DNA of 14,171 bases from contig CAJWGQ010000062.1 of the NCBI GenBank assembly GCA_913041025.1, positions 1 through 14,171 of the forward strand. Direction: 5' to 3'. Each line of letters starts with the position of its first letter. Position 1 is the stretch's first letter. The DNA is from an uncultured Gammaproteobacteria bacterium. Its GTDB lineage: Bacteria; Pseudomonadota; Gammaproteobacteria; Pseudomonadales; Azotimanducaceae_A. Of this stretch, positions 1 to 7,153 are shown one piece after another. Both the position numbers and the translations under genes were made by a program. The notes under the pieces were generated by a model that was not told where the DNA came from, did no database searches, and saw only the letters and a program-made list of their open reading frames with translations.

Positions 1-139
1 CACATAGGACGACAATATTCGATTCCGAAGAGATTTTGGGAAGCCAGATCGCTCCGGTAACTGGCCGATGCCCGGGATGATTATCAATGACGAAATCAGT
101 AGCGCCAATCTGTCCTTCTGACCATTGAATCGATTCCAT
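1..139 (-). CDS. Probable alpha/beta hydrolase (dienelactone-hydrolase-like), N-terminal fragment running off the left edge
   Basis: This is an open frame of about 46 codons starting with ATG at 139 (complement) and reading off the left edge. The visible protein begins MESIQWSEGQ and contains HRPVTGAIWLPK followed by a hydrophobic strand SNIVVLC at the edge. A short polar lead, a 'V-x-G-x-(I/L)-W-x-P' segment and then a hydrophobic beta strand is the usual opening of prokaryotic alpha/beta hydrolases of the dienelactone hydrolase type. The catalytic part lies outside the window, so the family call is tentative. An in-frame TAG lies a short way upstream of the ATG, so this is the first possible ATG in the frame. 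The SD match is weak (GGA about 7 bases before the start). The gene is divergent from the transporter gene at 259 and shares its upstream region. Confidence 0.5.
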   Translation of the reverse strand, partial: MESIQWSEGQIGATDFVIDNHPGHRPVTGAIWLPKISSESNIVVLC

Positions 140-145
140 AGTCTG

Positions 146-167
146 TCCAATAGATTTGAATATTGGA
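146..167. promoter_or_regulatory. Inverted repeat in the divergent region, candidate operator
   Basis: The arms TCCAATA (146-152) and TATTGGA (161-167) are perfect 7-base complements around an 8-base centre. The repeat lies 7 to 28 bases upstream of the minus-strand hydrolase start and about 90 bases upstream of the transporter start. That suits a repressor or activator site controlling one or both divergent genes. No matching regulator gene is visible, so the role is inferred from position and symmetry only. Confidence 0.3.
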
Positions 168-185
168 TAAGCCTATCGGTTTTTC

Positions 186-204
186 CTCTCTAGACACAAG
201 AGAG
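186..204. repeat. Short inverted repeat (hairpin) upstream of the transporter gene
   Basis: CTCTCT (186-191) and AGAGAG (199-204) are perfect complements with a 7-base loop. They lie between the candidate operator and the transporter start. It could be a hairpin in the 5' untranslated RNA of the transporter or a second protein-binding site. The arms are low in complexity, so chance is a real alternative. Confidence 0.2.
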
Positions 205-258
205 ATCGTCACTGATACTGTTTTTTAGGGGTTGGTTTGGTGAGTCGGGAGGATTTTA

Positions 259-1662
259 TTGGAGAGTAATACTGCATCGGACAAGGCTGATATTGATTCA
301 GAGCGGGAGGATCGATACACCCGTCCCGAGGGGGAAGTTCAGGATCCACCAAATTCCTTTTTGGGTACCATTAAGTATCTGGGTCCTAGTGTCATAATTT
401 CAGCGACCATCGTCGGCTCGGGGGAGATAATTCTGACAGCAAGCTTGGGAGCGATGGTCGGCTACACCATGCTTTGGTGGGTTTTGATGTCTTGTTGGAG
501 CAAGTCAATCTTGCAGGCCGAATTGGCTAGATATGTCGTTCTGAGTGGTGATACTTATTTGAGAGCGATAAATCGAGTCCCAGGGAAAATTCGTGGTCCT
601 AGAGGGAAGTTCTCCTGGCCGATAATCTTGGGCTTGTTGGCATTCATCCCTGGTCTAACCGGTATGGGAGGGTTAGTTGGTGGCGCCGCTCAGGCAGTAG
701 GCCTGGTTTTTCCTGAATTTGAGCCACTTTGGGTTGTGGGTTTTTTAGCCTTCATTACGGCGCTTTTATTGGGTAGTGGAAGCTATCATCGTCTGGAATC
801 GATTATGCTGGTTTTCGTTTTGACCTTTACGGTTTTAACGGTCCTGAGTCTTATTTTTATGCAGGACACGCAGTACGCGACCACGGTCGAGCAAATTGCA
901 TCGGGGTTTACCTTTGAATTTCGTACCGAATACGCTGTGTTAGCCCTAGCTGCTTATGGTTACACGGGTGTCAATTCAGGCGAGATTTCCTCTTATACAT
1001 ACTGGTGTATAGAAAAAGGGTATCCGGCTCGAATTGGTCGATACGATGGATCTGAAGCATGGCGCTCGCGGGCAAGGGGCTGGTTAAAAGTTCTTAGAAC
1101 AGATGTTTGGATCACGATGGGGTTACTAACTTGCGCGACTATCCCATTTTATTTTTTGGGCGCAGGTGTCTTACACGCGAGTGGTCAGAGACCCGAAGGT
1201 AGCGAAGCCATCAGCGCTCTTAGCTATATGTTTACGGAGACCCTTGGGTCTTGGTCTTTATGGCTTTTTGCTTTGGGCGCTTTTTGCATTTTGTATTCGA
1301 GTACCGTGGCGGCGGTAGCTGCCGGTGGACGATATATACCAGATTACTTGATGGAGCTGGGCTTTTTATCTCGTGATAGGTTGGATGTTCGAAAGAACAT
1401 CATAAAATGGTATGGCTTGATTGTGCCCTTTCTCGGTCTAAGTTTGTACGCGGGTTTTCAGAATCCGGTGTTAATGGTCACGATCGCTGCATCCGTTGCG
1501 GCAATTATGTTGCCGGTTCAGAGCGGAATAACTATCTATTTGCAGTCAACTAGATTGCCGTCTGAAATGCTGCCAGGAAGAGCTGCGTCGAGCTTTTTGA
1601 AGTTTACTTTTTTATTTCATCTCGTAATGGCAGCTTTGGTGATTTACTTTGTGGTTGTTTAG
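259..1662 (+). CDS. Nramp-family-like membrane transporter with non-canonical substrate-site motifs
   Basis: The 467-residue product is an integral membrane protein with a hydrophilic N-terminus (about 1-35) followed by roughly eleven hydrophobic segments. The first segment opens LGPSVIISAT, the usual start of Nramp (SLC11, LeuT fold) proteins. In true Mn/Fe Nramps the unwound part of helix 1 carries DPGN and helix 6 carries an MPH motif. Here these places read VGSGEI (52-57) and VNSGEI (238-243). The Asp/Asn/Met metal ligands are therefore absent, and a similar S-G-E-I motif sits at both pseudo-symmetric helix breaks. A long charged loop after helix 6 (about 251-282) includes GYPARIGRYDG. 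The start is TTG at 259, supported by GGGAGGA at 247-253 five bases upstream. The gene leads a same-strand set with the aldolase-like and PhyH genes. Databases usually label such proteins Nramp family divalent metal transporters, but the substrate cannot be told from sequence and may not be a transition metal. Confidence 0.8.
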   Translation: MESNTASDKADIDSEREDRYTRPEGEVQDPPNSFLGTIKYLGPSVIISATIVGSGEIILTASLGAMVGYTMLWWVLMSCWSKSILQAELARYVVLSGDTYLRAINRVPGKIRGPRGKFSWPIILGLLAFIPGLTGMGGLVGGAAQAVGLVFPEFEPLWVVGFLAFITALLLGSGSYHRLESIMLVFVLTFTVLTVLSLIFMQDTQYATTVEQIASGFTFEFRTEYAVLALAAYGYTGVNSGEISSYTYWCIEKGYPARIGRYDGSEAWRSRARGWLKVLRTDVWITMGLLTCATIPFYFLGAGVLHASGQRPEGSEAISALSYMFTETLGSWSLWLFALGAFCILYSSTVAAVAAGGRYIPDYLMELGFLSRDRLDVRKNIIKWYGLIVPFLGLSLYAGFQNPVLMVTIAASVAAIMLPVQSGITIYLQSTRLPSEMLPGRAASSFLKFTFLFHLVMAALVIYFVVV

Positions 1663-1747
1663 TTAGATCGAAACGCGCGGGATCAATGTTGAAAAAGAAT
1701 TACTCAGACAACTCACTACGAGTTAAACTTTTAGAGATTTGACGAAC

Positions 1748-1756
1748 AAGGAGGTG
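1748..1756 (+). promoter_or_regulatory. Strong ribosome binding site for the aldolase-like gene
   Basis: AAGGAGGTG lies five bases before the ATG at 1762. It is a near-perfect anti-16S match, far stronger than the site of the next gene (PhyH). This fixes the start of the aldolase-like gene and suggests high translation. The preceding 99-base gap (1663-1761) holds only a weak 5-base-arm hairpin (AACTC 1710-1714, GAGTT 1720-1724) and no clear terminator, so co-transcription with the transporter is possible. Confidence 0.7.
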
Positions 1757-1761
1757 TAGGC

Positions 1762-2526
1762 ATGGCCGAATCTGCAGCAAAGATAGAAGATATTTCCGAG
1801 GAAGAGTGGACAATGCGTGTTGAATTGGCTGCTTGTTATCGTCTCTTTGTGAAATATGGCTGGACAGATATGATATTTACGCATCTGTCTGCGCGGGTGC
1901 CGGGCGAGGAAAATTTATACCTAATTAATCCGTACGGCCTCCTGTTCGACGAAATTACGGCTTCCTCTTTGATCAAGGTTGATTTTGATGGCAACGTGAT
2001 ATCTGGAGATTACCCTTATAATGATGCAGGGCATGCAATTCACACTGCTGTGCTCAAATCCCGACCTGATATTAACGTTGTCATGCATAGCCATACGCGG
2101 GCGGGCATGGCCGTATCGACTATGAAGTGCGGTCTGTTGCCTCTCACACAACAGGCGAACGAGATCATGGAAAATATTGCCTACCATGATTACGATGTTG
2201 CTGTCGGTGCTGAGGAAGAATGCCGACGTATAGGCGGTGATCTCGCCGATAGACATCTGATGATCATGCATAATCATGGCCTTCTTAGTTGCGGTAGAGA
2301 TCCAGCAGAAGCTTTCTATCTTTTATATACACTAGAAAACGCCTGTAAGGTTCAAGTCGACAGCCTGTCTTCCAATACTGATTTGGTGTACACCAAGGAA
2401 GATGCTGCGAAAAAGCTCGGGGCGTATGGGAAAGTGAAACCTGAGTCACCTAGCCGCTCCTCTCGATTAGCTTGGACAGCCCTTATTAGGCAGCTCGACG
2501 CGACTGATCCTAGTTATAGAGATTAA
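1762..2526 (+). CDS. Class II aldolase/adducin family protein
   Basis: The 254-residue protein fits one class II aldolase/adducin domain (about 17-210) with short polar tails. Class II aldolases such as L-fuculose-phosphate aldolase bind Zn through three histidines. These are visible as H109 and H111 in VMHSHTRAG and H172 in MHNHG. The catalytic acid of FucA-type enzymes lies 19 residues before the first Zn histidine; here that place is G90 in NDAGHAIH, so the glutamate is missing. The A-G-x-x-I-H form is common in the adducin-like branch, whose reactions are mostly unknown and may include decarboxylation or non-sugar retro-aldol chemistry. The protein is probably cytosolic, as no signal peptide is seen. 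It follows the transporter gene by 99 bases and precedes the PhyH gene by 25 bases on the same strand, which suggests a shared pathway. A specific substrate cannot be assigned. Confidence 0.85.
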   Translation: MAESAAKIEDISEEEWTMRVELAACYRLFVKYGWTDMIFTHLSARVPGEENLYLINPYGLLFDEITASSLIKVDFDGNVISGDYPYNDAGHAIHTAVLKSRPDINVVMHSHTRAGMAVSTMKCGLLPLTQQANEIMENIAYHDYDVAVGAEEECRRIGGDLADRHLMIMHNHGLLSCGRDPAEAFYLLYTLENACKVQVDSLSSNTDLVYTKEDAAKKLGAYGKVKPESPSRSSRLAWTALIRQLDATDPSYRD

Positions 2527-2551
2527 GCTAAAAAGCCAGGGTAGGTAAAAA

Positions 2552-3433
2552 ATGCGCTTCACGAATGATCATATCCAGCACTACCAGGAAAATGGCTTTG
2601 TGATAGTTGAGAACTTCCTCACCACTGAAGAACTGGCTCGGGCGCACGAAGAAATCCAAAGGATTCTGCCTGGGTGGTTAGAATTTGCTCAGGATCCTGA
2701 AGCTCCAAAACCAGAAGACTGGAACCGTCCACCAAAATCTCGTAGGAATACCCGATTTCCTTTCGCTGGGGACCAACTTAATGCGGTGACGCTCCATCCT
2801 GATTTGAGGAAGTTTGCTGCTTTGAATGCCGGACATGATGACTTAATTTGTGAGCAGGGCGATCTTCATTACAAGTGTTTCGGTCATGCTTCTGATATGG
2901 ATCAGGTGATGCACTTGGACTATTTGAATCATACTTTGGTTTATCCTCCAAAAGATCCTAAATATTGGCAGACCGCCTATTTGATTTATTATACCGATGT
3001 AACTGAAGAGTTAGCGCCAACGGCGGTTTGTTCTTGGAAGCACTATCAAGAAGACATCCTCTGGCCGACTGCATACGAAAAAGAACAGCGCTCCGAGCTA
3101 TACGAGAATGAAGTTCTTGCTACGGTGCCTGCGGGTTCTGTTCTGGCTTACAGTATGAGAACTTTTCATCGCGGTACGGCATTCAAATCAGAAGGAGCAC
3201 GCATCGGAGAATTTATCACTTATGCTCCCAAGAATTGCCCGTGGTTGGGTATTGTGGGCTGGCCTGAACAAGGCGTGCATAAATCCTTCCGGATCTGGAT
3301 TGAAAGAGCGTCGGTGGAGGAGCGCGAGATGCTCGGTTTTCCGACCCCCGGTGACTCCTACTGGACAGAAGAGACCTTGGCAGGGGTCGCAGCCAGGTTT
3401 CCTGATATGGATATGTCTCCCTACTCTCAATGA
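2552..3433 (+). CDS. Phytanoyl-CoA dioxygenase (PhyH) family Fe(II)/2-oxoglutarate oxygenase
   Basis: The 293-residue protein is about the usual length for bacterial PhyH-family oxygenases, which use Fe(II), O2 and 2-oxoglutarate to hydroxylate or desaturate small molecules. The opening (about 4-25) reads FTNDHIQHYQENGFVIVENF, the hallmark of the family. The iron-binding facial triad is visible as H121-x-D123 (VMHLDY) and H206 (TFHRGTA). R217 in GARIGEF sits eleven residues later, where the 2-oxoglutarate carboxylate ligand is expected. The normal PGSH segment is replaced by a SWKH stretch (161-164). No signal peptide is present. The gene starts 25 bases after the aldolase-like gene with a modest SD (GGGTAGG) and ends 76 bases before the convergent carboxylase gene. 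Bacterial PhyH proteins act on very diverse substrates, so phytanoyl-CoA itself is not implied. The family call is firm; the substrate is unknown. Confidence 0.88.
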   Translation: MRFTNDHIQHYQENGFVIVENFLTTEELARAHEEIQRILPGWLEFAQDPEAPKPEDWNRPPKSRRNTRFPFAGDQLNAVTLHPDLRKFAALNAGHDDLICEQGDLHYKCFGHASDMDQVMHLDYLNHTLVYPPKDPKYWQTAYLIYYTDVTEELAPTAVCSWKHYQEDILWPTAYEKEQRSELYENEVLATVPAGSVLAYSMRTFHRGTAFKSEGARIGEFITYAPKNCPWLGIVGWPEQGVHKSFRIWIERASVEEREMLGFPTPGDSYWTEETLAGVAARFPDMDMSPYSQ

Positions 3434-3509
3434 TTACAAAAGAGAGCTGAGAGTACATTCGCCTGCTCCGATTTGATCCAGGCCTAAAGGTCCTTCCTAG
3501 CTTTAAGAA

Positions 3510-6500
3510 TTACCAAGTATCGATGTAGGGTCTCTTTTTCTTTGTCCTAGGTTCGGGTTCCGGAATTCCATTTAGTCCGGCGACGATCCAATCGCGAGAG
3601 TTTGCCGGGTCGATCACATCTTCGATTCCATAAAACTCGGCAGAGTTGATGGCCTTGGCTCTCTCGTAGGCCTTATCAACCCGTTCTGTGAATACTGCGA
3701 TTCGCTCTTCGGCAGTGTCCATTTCCTGGAACTCACTTCGGTATGCCAGTTTCACGTTTCCTTCTATCGCCATTCCGGCGAACTCCGCCGTGGGCCAGGC
3801 TGCGGTAAAGAATGGGACTTTCGAGCTTCCGCCGCACATTGCTTGAACGCCGAGCCCATAGGCTTTTCTAATGATTAGACCGAACATGGGCACTGAAAGA
3901 TTGGCTCCCGTATTGAACATTCGGGCGCAATGTCTGACTAGTGCCGTTTTCTCAACCTCTGGACCAACCATGATGCCTGGGCAGTCCATAACAGAGATTA
4001 CGGGCAGGTCAAAGGCGTCACATAGCTGAAGGAAACGTGCACCCTTGTCAGCTCCATCAGAATCGATAGCTCCCGCGATGTGATGAGGATTATTGGCAAT
4101 AATTCCCATGGGTTTTCCTTCGATTCTTATTAACGAGGTCACGATACCAATTCCGAAGTCTTTGCGAATTTCCAGTACCGAATCTTTGTCTGCTAGAGTC
4201 TCAATAACGTCTCTGACGTTATATATTTCCTTTCGATTTTCTGGAACGATACTGCGCATTTTTCTCTGATCAGGCGCTTCCCAGTTGGAAGTGGGACCCT
4301 GAAAATATGAGATGTACTGCTTGGCGACTTTAGTGGCTTCTATCTCATCTTCGACCAGGATATCTATTACTCCGTTTTCGACTTGTGATTCGGTTGGTGC
4401 GACTTCATCTGGGGCGAATATTCCCAATCCTCCAGCCTCAATCATTGCTGGTCCTCCCATCCCGATAATGGAGTTTTTGGTGGCAATGATGACGTCACAG
4501 CACGCAAGTAATGCAGTGTTACCCGCGAAACAGTAGCGAGAATTAACGCCTACAAGCGGTACCAGTCCAGAAAGTTTCGACCACTGAGTAAATGTTTCGA
4601 CCTCCATGCCGATGCCGCCTGCGCCATCGGTGTCGCCCGGTCGGCCGCCCCCTCCCTCGGAATAGAGAATTACGGGTAGTTTGAATCTTTCAGCTAAGTG
4701 AAAGATTCGATCTTGTTTATTGTGATTCCAATGCCCTTGGGTTCCCGCGAGTACCGTGTAGTCATAATGCACCACTGCGCAACGTGACTCTGTTTTTTGG
4801 AAAAGTTCGCCGTTTACGTGACCAATGCCCATCACTAGCCCGTCTGCGGGAGTGTTTTCTCTGAGCCACTCCACGGTTCTTCGCTTACGTTGTGCGGCTA
4901 ACACCATGGAACCATATTCGACGAATGTGCCTTCATCGCATAAATCTTCGATATTCTCTCTGGCGGTTCTTTGATTGTATTGTCGGCGTCGTTCTACCGC
5001 CTTTGGTCGATTTTCATCATAAAGATGAGCGTGTCGATCAAAGGTCTCCTGAAGGTCGGGACGAATTTCATCTAGATTAATCTGATCGTCGGCTTCGAAG
5101 TTTAATTCTCCGATATCGCCTTCTTCAATAAACACTAAAGGGTGACCTTCAACAATGATTTCATTTTCTGATACTGAAACTGAATTGATGGTTCCGTTTC
5201 TATCCGCCTTGATTTGATGCTCCATTTTCATGGCTTCCATTACGATCAGTGGCATACCAATAGCGACTTTATCACCCGCGTCGACTTGTATTTTTATAAT
5301 GGTTCCTTGAATTGGCGCTGGGATTCCCACCGAACCGTTGGGCCCGGAAAGATCGATTTTTTGCTTTGTTTTCTTTTTATTCTTTCGATCAGCGCCTTTA
5401 TCATAATCAAACACCGCAAGGGGATCGGAACTATCGACTTGTGCGCCGGCCAGTCCTGAAGCCAAAGGATTTAATTGCTCGTTAAGTATATGCCTGGTTT
5501 CAAATTCACTATTTTCAATGAGTGAGGGAGCGTTTTCATCGACCCACCGCGTGGTCACCTTGCTTGTTAAAAAGTCATCGTTTTTCAATATGCCCCTTAA
5601 AAAAGGAATGTTGGTCGCAAGGCCCTCGATTCGGAATTCTGAAAGAGCTCTTTCGCATTTCTTTGATGCTTCTTTGAAATTCGATCGTGCGGAGTGGACG
5701 ATTACTTTTGCGAGCAGCGAGTCATAGTTGGTACTGGGGAGAAAACCCGCGTATCCAAAACCATCAGTTCTGACTCCCGGGCCGCTCGGAGGGTCATAGG
5801 TAGTCAGTTCGCCAGTGGTAGGTTTTACGGTGCCATCTGGTTCAATTGTCTCCATGTTGATTCGGGCCTGTATCGCGTAGCCTATCGCTTCTGGTGTTCC
5901 GTTGAGTTCAAGTGCCTTCAAGGATTTGCCGTTCGCTATTTCTATTTGCGATTGAACTAGATCGACACCAGTGACTTCTTCGGTGACCGTGTGTTCAACC
6001 TGTAGACGAGCGTTCGCCTCTATGAAAGCGAATTTTTCTTGCCCCTCGCTCTTTGAATCGACCAAAAACTCAAAGGTTCCTAAACTATAATATCCAACCG
6101 ATTTAGCGAGTTTTTCTGCCGCTTCCTGTATAGACAATCGAGTTTTTTCTGGCAGATCAAAAGCTGGAGCGATTTCTATGATTTTTTGGTGCCTTCTCTG
6201 AACGCTACACTCCCTGTCTCCTATCGCCAGGATATTCCCTTCGCGGTCACCGATAATCTGAATTTCTATGTGTCTAGCATGTTGAATAAGCTCCTCAACA
6301 TAGAGCTCGTCGTTGCCGAAAGCGTTTTTTGCTTCTGACTGACACCGAAGATACGCTTCTTCTAGTTCTTCAAGCTTTGTGACGATCCGGGTGCCCCGGC
6401 CACCGCCTCCAGCCAGGGCTTTGATCATAATCGAGGCGTTATCGCCTAGTGACTTAAAAAATTCTTGGCAATCTTCCAAGGAGCTAGCTTTTTCCGTGCC

Positions 6501-6896
6501 CTGGACAATGGGAATTCCTGCTTCAATTGCTGCCTGCCTTGCTCGAGCTTTGTCCCCGAACAAAGCTAATAGAGACTGACTTGGACCAATAAACTCGATG
6601 TTATTCTGCGAGCATTGTTCTGCGAACTCGCTGTTTTCCGACAAAAAACCGTACCCTGGGTGTATCGCATCACAATTAGAGTCTTTGGCGATGGCTATAA
6701 TATTATCGATGTCCAAATAGGCTTTAGCCCCCATTGCCTCAAGGCAGACGGCCTCATCTGCAATTTTAGTATGCAGGCTTTCATCATCGTCCTCAGAGTA
6801 GATGGCCACAGTAGAGATATCTAAATGTGCCGCGGCCCTTGCGATTCTAATTGCGATTTCTCCGCGATTTGCGATCAGTATTTTTTCTATTGTCAT
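3510..6896 (-). CDS. Single-chain biotin-dependent acyl-CoA carboxylase (biotin carboxylase, biotin carrier and carboxyltransferase fused)
   Basis: The 1128-residue cytosolic enzyme should fix bicarbonate onto biotin with ATP and transfer the carboxyl group to an acyl-CoA. The biotin carboxylase part (about 1-450) shows ILIANRGEIA at the N-terminus, HPGYGFLSEN (79-88), the ATP-grasp loop AGGGGRG (162-168), CSVQRR, and N-x-R-x-Q-V-E with R297 and E301. A lysine-rich linker (about 504-512) leads to the biotinyl domain with EAMKM, biotin on K557. The carboxyltransferase part (about 605-1105) has GGGGRPGD in its first half and RKAYGLG in its second. The architecture matches bacterial long-chain acyl-CoA carboxylases (LCC), which are homohexamers with broad acyl-CoA range. 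The position equal to Asp422 of the Streptomyces propionyl-CoA carboxylase beta subunit, which governs substrate choice, is Gln here. I chose ATG at 6896 because GGGAGGA lies nine bases upstream; an ATG 15 codons earlier (6941) has no SD. The gene is monocistronic, convergent with PhyH and divergent from the esterase. The exact substrate is uncertain. Confidence 0.9.
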   Translation of the reverse strand: MTIEKILIANRGEIAIRIARAAAHLDISTVAIYSEDDDESLHTKIADEAVCLEAMGAKAYLDIDNIIAIAKDSNCDAIHPGYGFLSENSEFAEQCSQNNIEFIGPSQSLLALFGDKARARQAAIEAGIPIVQGTEKASSLEDCQEFFKSLGDNASIMIKALAGGGGRGTRIVTKLEELEEAYLRCQSEAKNAFGNDELYVEELIQHARHIEIQIIGDREGNILAIGDRECSVQRRHQKIIEIAPAFDLPEKTRLSIQEAAEKLAKSVGYYSLGTFEFLVDSKSEGQEKFAFIEANARLQVEHTVTEEVTGVDLVQSQIEIANGKSLKALELNGTPEAIGYAIQARINMETIEPDGTVKPTTGELTTYDPPSGPGVRTDGFGYAGFLPSTNYDSLLAKVIVHSARSNFKEASKKCERALSEFRIEGLATNIPFLRGILKNDDFLTSKVTTRWVDENAPSLIENSEFETRHILNEQLNPLASGLAGAQVDSSDPLAVFDYDKGADRKNKKKTKQKIDLSGPNGSVGIPAPIQGTIIKIQVDAGDKVAIGMPLIVMEAMKMEHQIKADRNGTINSVSVSENEIIVEGHPLVFIEEGDIGELNFEADDQINLDEIRPDLQETFDRHAHLYDENRPKAVERRRQYNQRTARENIEDLCDEGTFVEYGSMVLAAQRKRRTVEWLRENTPADGLVMGIGHVNGELFQKTESRCAVVHYDYTVLAGTQGHWNHNKQDRIFHLAERFKLPVILYSEGGGGRPGDTDGAGGIGMEVETFTQWSKLSGLVPLVGVNSRYCFAGNTALLACCDVIIATKNSIIGMGGPAMIEAGGLGIFAPDEVAPTESQVENGVIDILVEDEIEATKVAKQYISYFQGPTSNWEAPDQRKMRSIVPENRKEIYNVRDVIETLADKDSVLEIRKDFGIGIVTSLIRIEGKPMGIIANNPHHIAGAIDSDGADKGARFLQLCDAFDLPVISVMDCPGIMVGPEVEKTALVRHCARMFNTGANLSVPMFGLIIRKAYGLGVQAMCGGSSKVPFFTAAWPTAEFAGMAIEGNVKLAYRSEFQEMDTAEERIAVFTERVDKAYERAKAINSAEFYGIEDVIDPANSRDWIVAGLNGIPEPEPRTKKKRPYIDTW

Positions 6897-6990
6897 CTGG
6901 CCGGTTCCTCCCAACTTCTTGCCCAGTAAAGCCTCTGCCATTATGGAGCGCTAGTTTCGGCTGCGCTTTTATATCCAAAATTCAAGTGAC

Positions 6991-7012
6991 GAGCAGAAGA
7001 GGCATCCTGCTC
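6991..7012. repeat. Inverted repeat with T-run, hairpin or operator
   Basis: GAGCAG (6991-6996) and CTGCTC (7007-7012) are perfect 6-base arms around a 10-base loop, followed by TTTT at 7013-7016. The form resembles a weak intrinsic terminator on the plus strand, but no plus-strand gene ends nearby. A 5' leader hairpin of the carboxylase transcript or an operator is more likely. Confidence 0.25.
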
Positions 7013-7013
7013 T

Positions 7014-7054
7014 TTTGATGATAGACAATACCTAGCAAAACTATAATCATCAAA
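7014..7054 (+). promoter_or_regulatory. Candidate promoter with consensus -10 box inside a 9-base-arm inverted repeat
   Basis: TTTGATGAT (7014-7022) and ATCATCAAA (7046-7054) are perfect complements spaced by 23 bases. TATAAT at 7042-7047 is an exact sigma-70 -10 hexamer overlapping the inner edge of the right arm, reading toward the esterase gene. No good -35 lies at the ideal distance: TTGATG (7015-7020) is 21 bases away, which is too long. That is compatible with an activator-dependent promoter or with chance. If the promoter is real, the repeat would bracket it from the -35 area to the start point. The start point would then be about 100 bases upstream of the ATG at 7154. Confidence 0.3.
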
Positions 7055-7153
7055 TCGGTGAGACAGTTGAGGAGGTCTAGGATTGTCGAGTAAGGTTTTT
7101 CTATTAGGTTAGTTCTGGAAATTTTGAAGGGCAATTAAAAGAGAGGTTACAAA

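Larger units (their letters stand above)
6897..7153. promoter_or_regulatory. Divergent intergenic region between carboxylase and esterase genes
   Basis: This 257-base region must hold promoters for both the minus-strand carboxylase and the plus-strand esterase/crotonase unit. It contains a hairpin (6991-7012), a 9-base-arm inverted repeat (7014-7054) overlapping a consensus -10 box, and an SD-like GGAGG near 7071. The SD-like site is followed by a TTG-initiated nine-codon frame (7083-7112) that may be chance. The esterase has its own SD, GAGAGG, at 7141-7146. Nothing here resembles a known riboswitch. Confidence 0.5.

Noticed and set aside
259..1662. Naming the transporter MntH (proton-coupled manganese transporter)
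   Set aside because: The DPGN and MPH metal-site motifs that define working MntH proteins are absent, so the symbol would mislead.
1921..2277. 118-codon frame on the minus strand inside the aldolase-like gene
   Set aside because: It lies wholly opposite a well-supported gene with Zn motifs, shows no recognisable domain, and is a codon-bias shadow.
3434..3509. Bidirectional intrinsic terminator between the PhyH and carboxylase genes
   Set aside because: Only short, poorly spaced complementary stretches are present, with no stable stem followed by a T-run on either strand.
6897..6941. Earlier ATG giving the carboxylase 15 more N-terminal residues
   Set aside because: There is no SD before it, whereas GGGAGGA precedes the ATG at 6896 that starts exactly at the conserved biotin carboxylase N-terminus.
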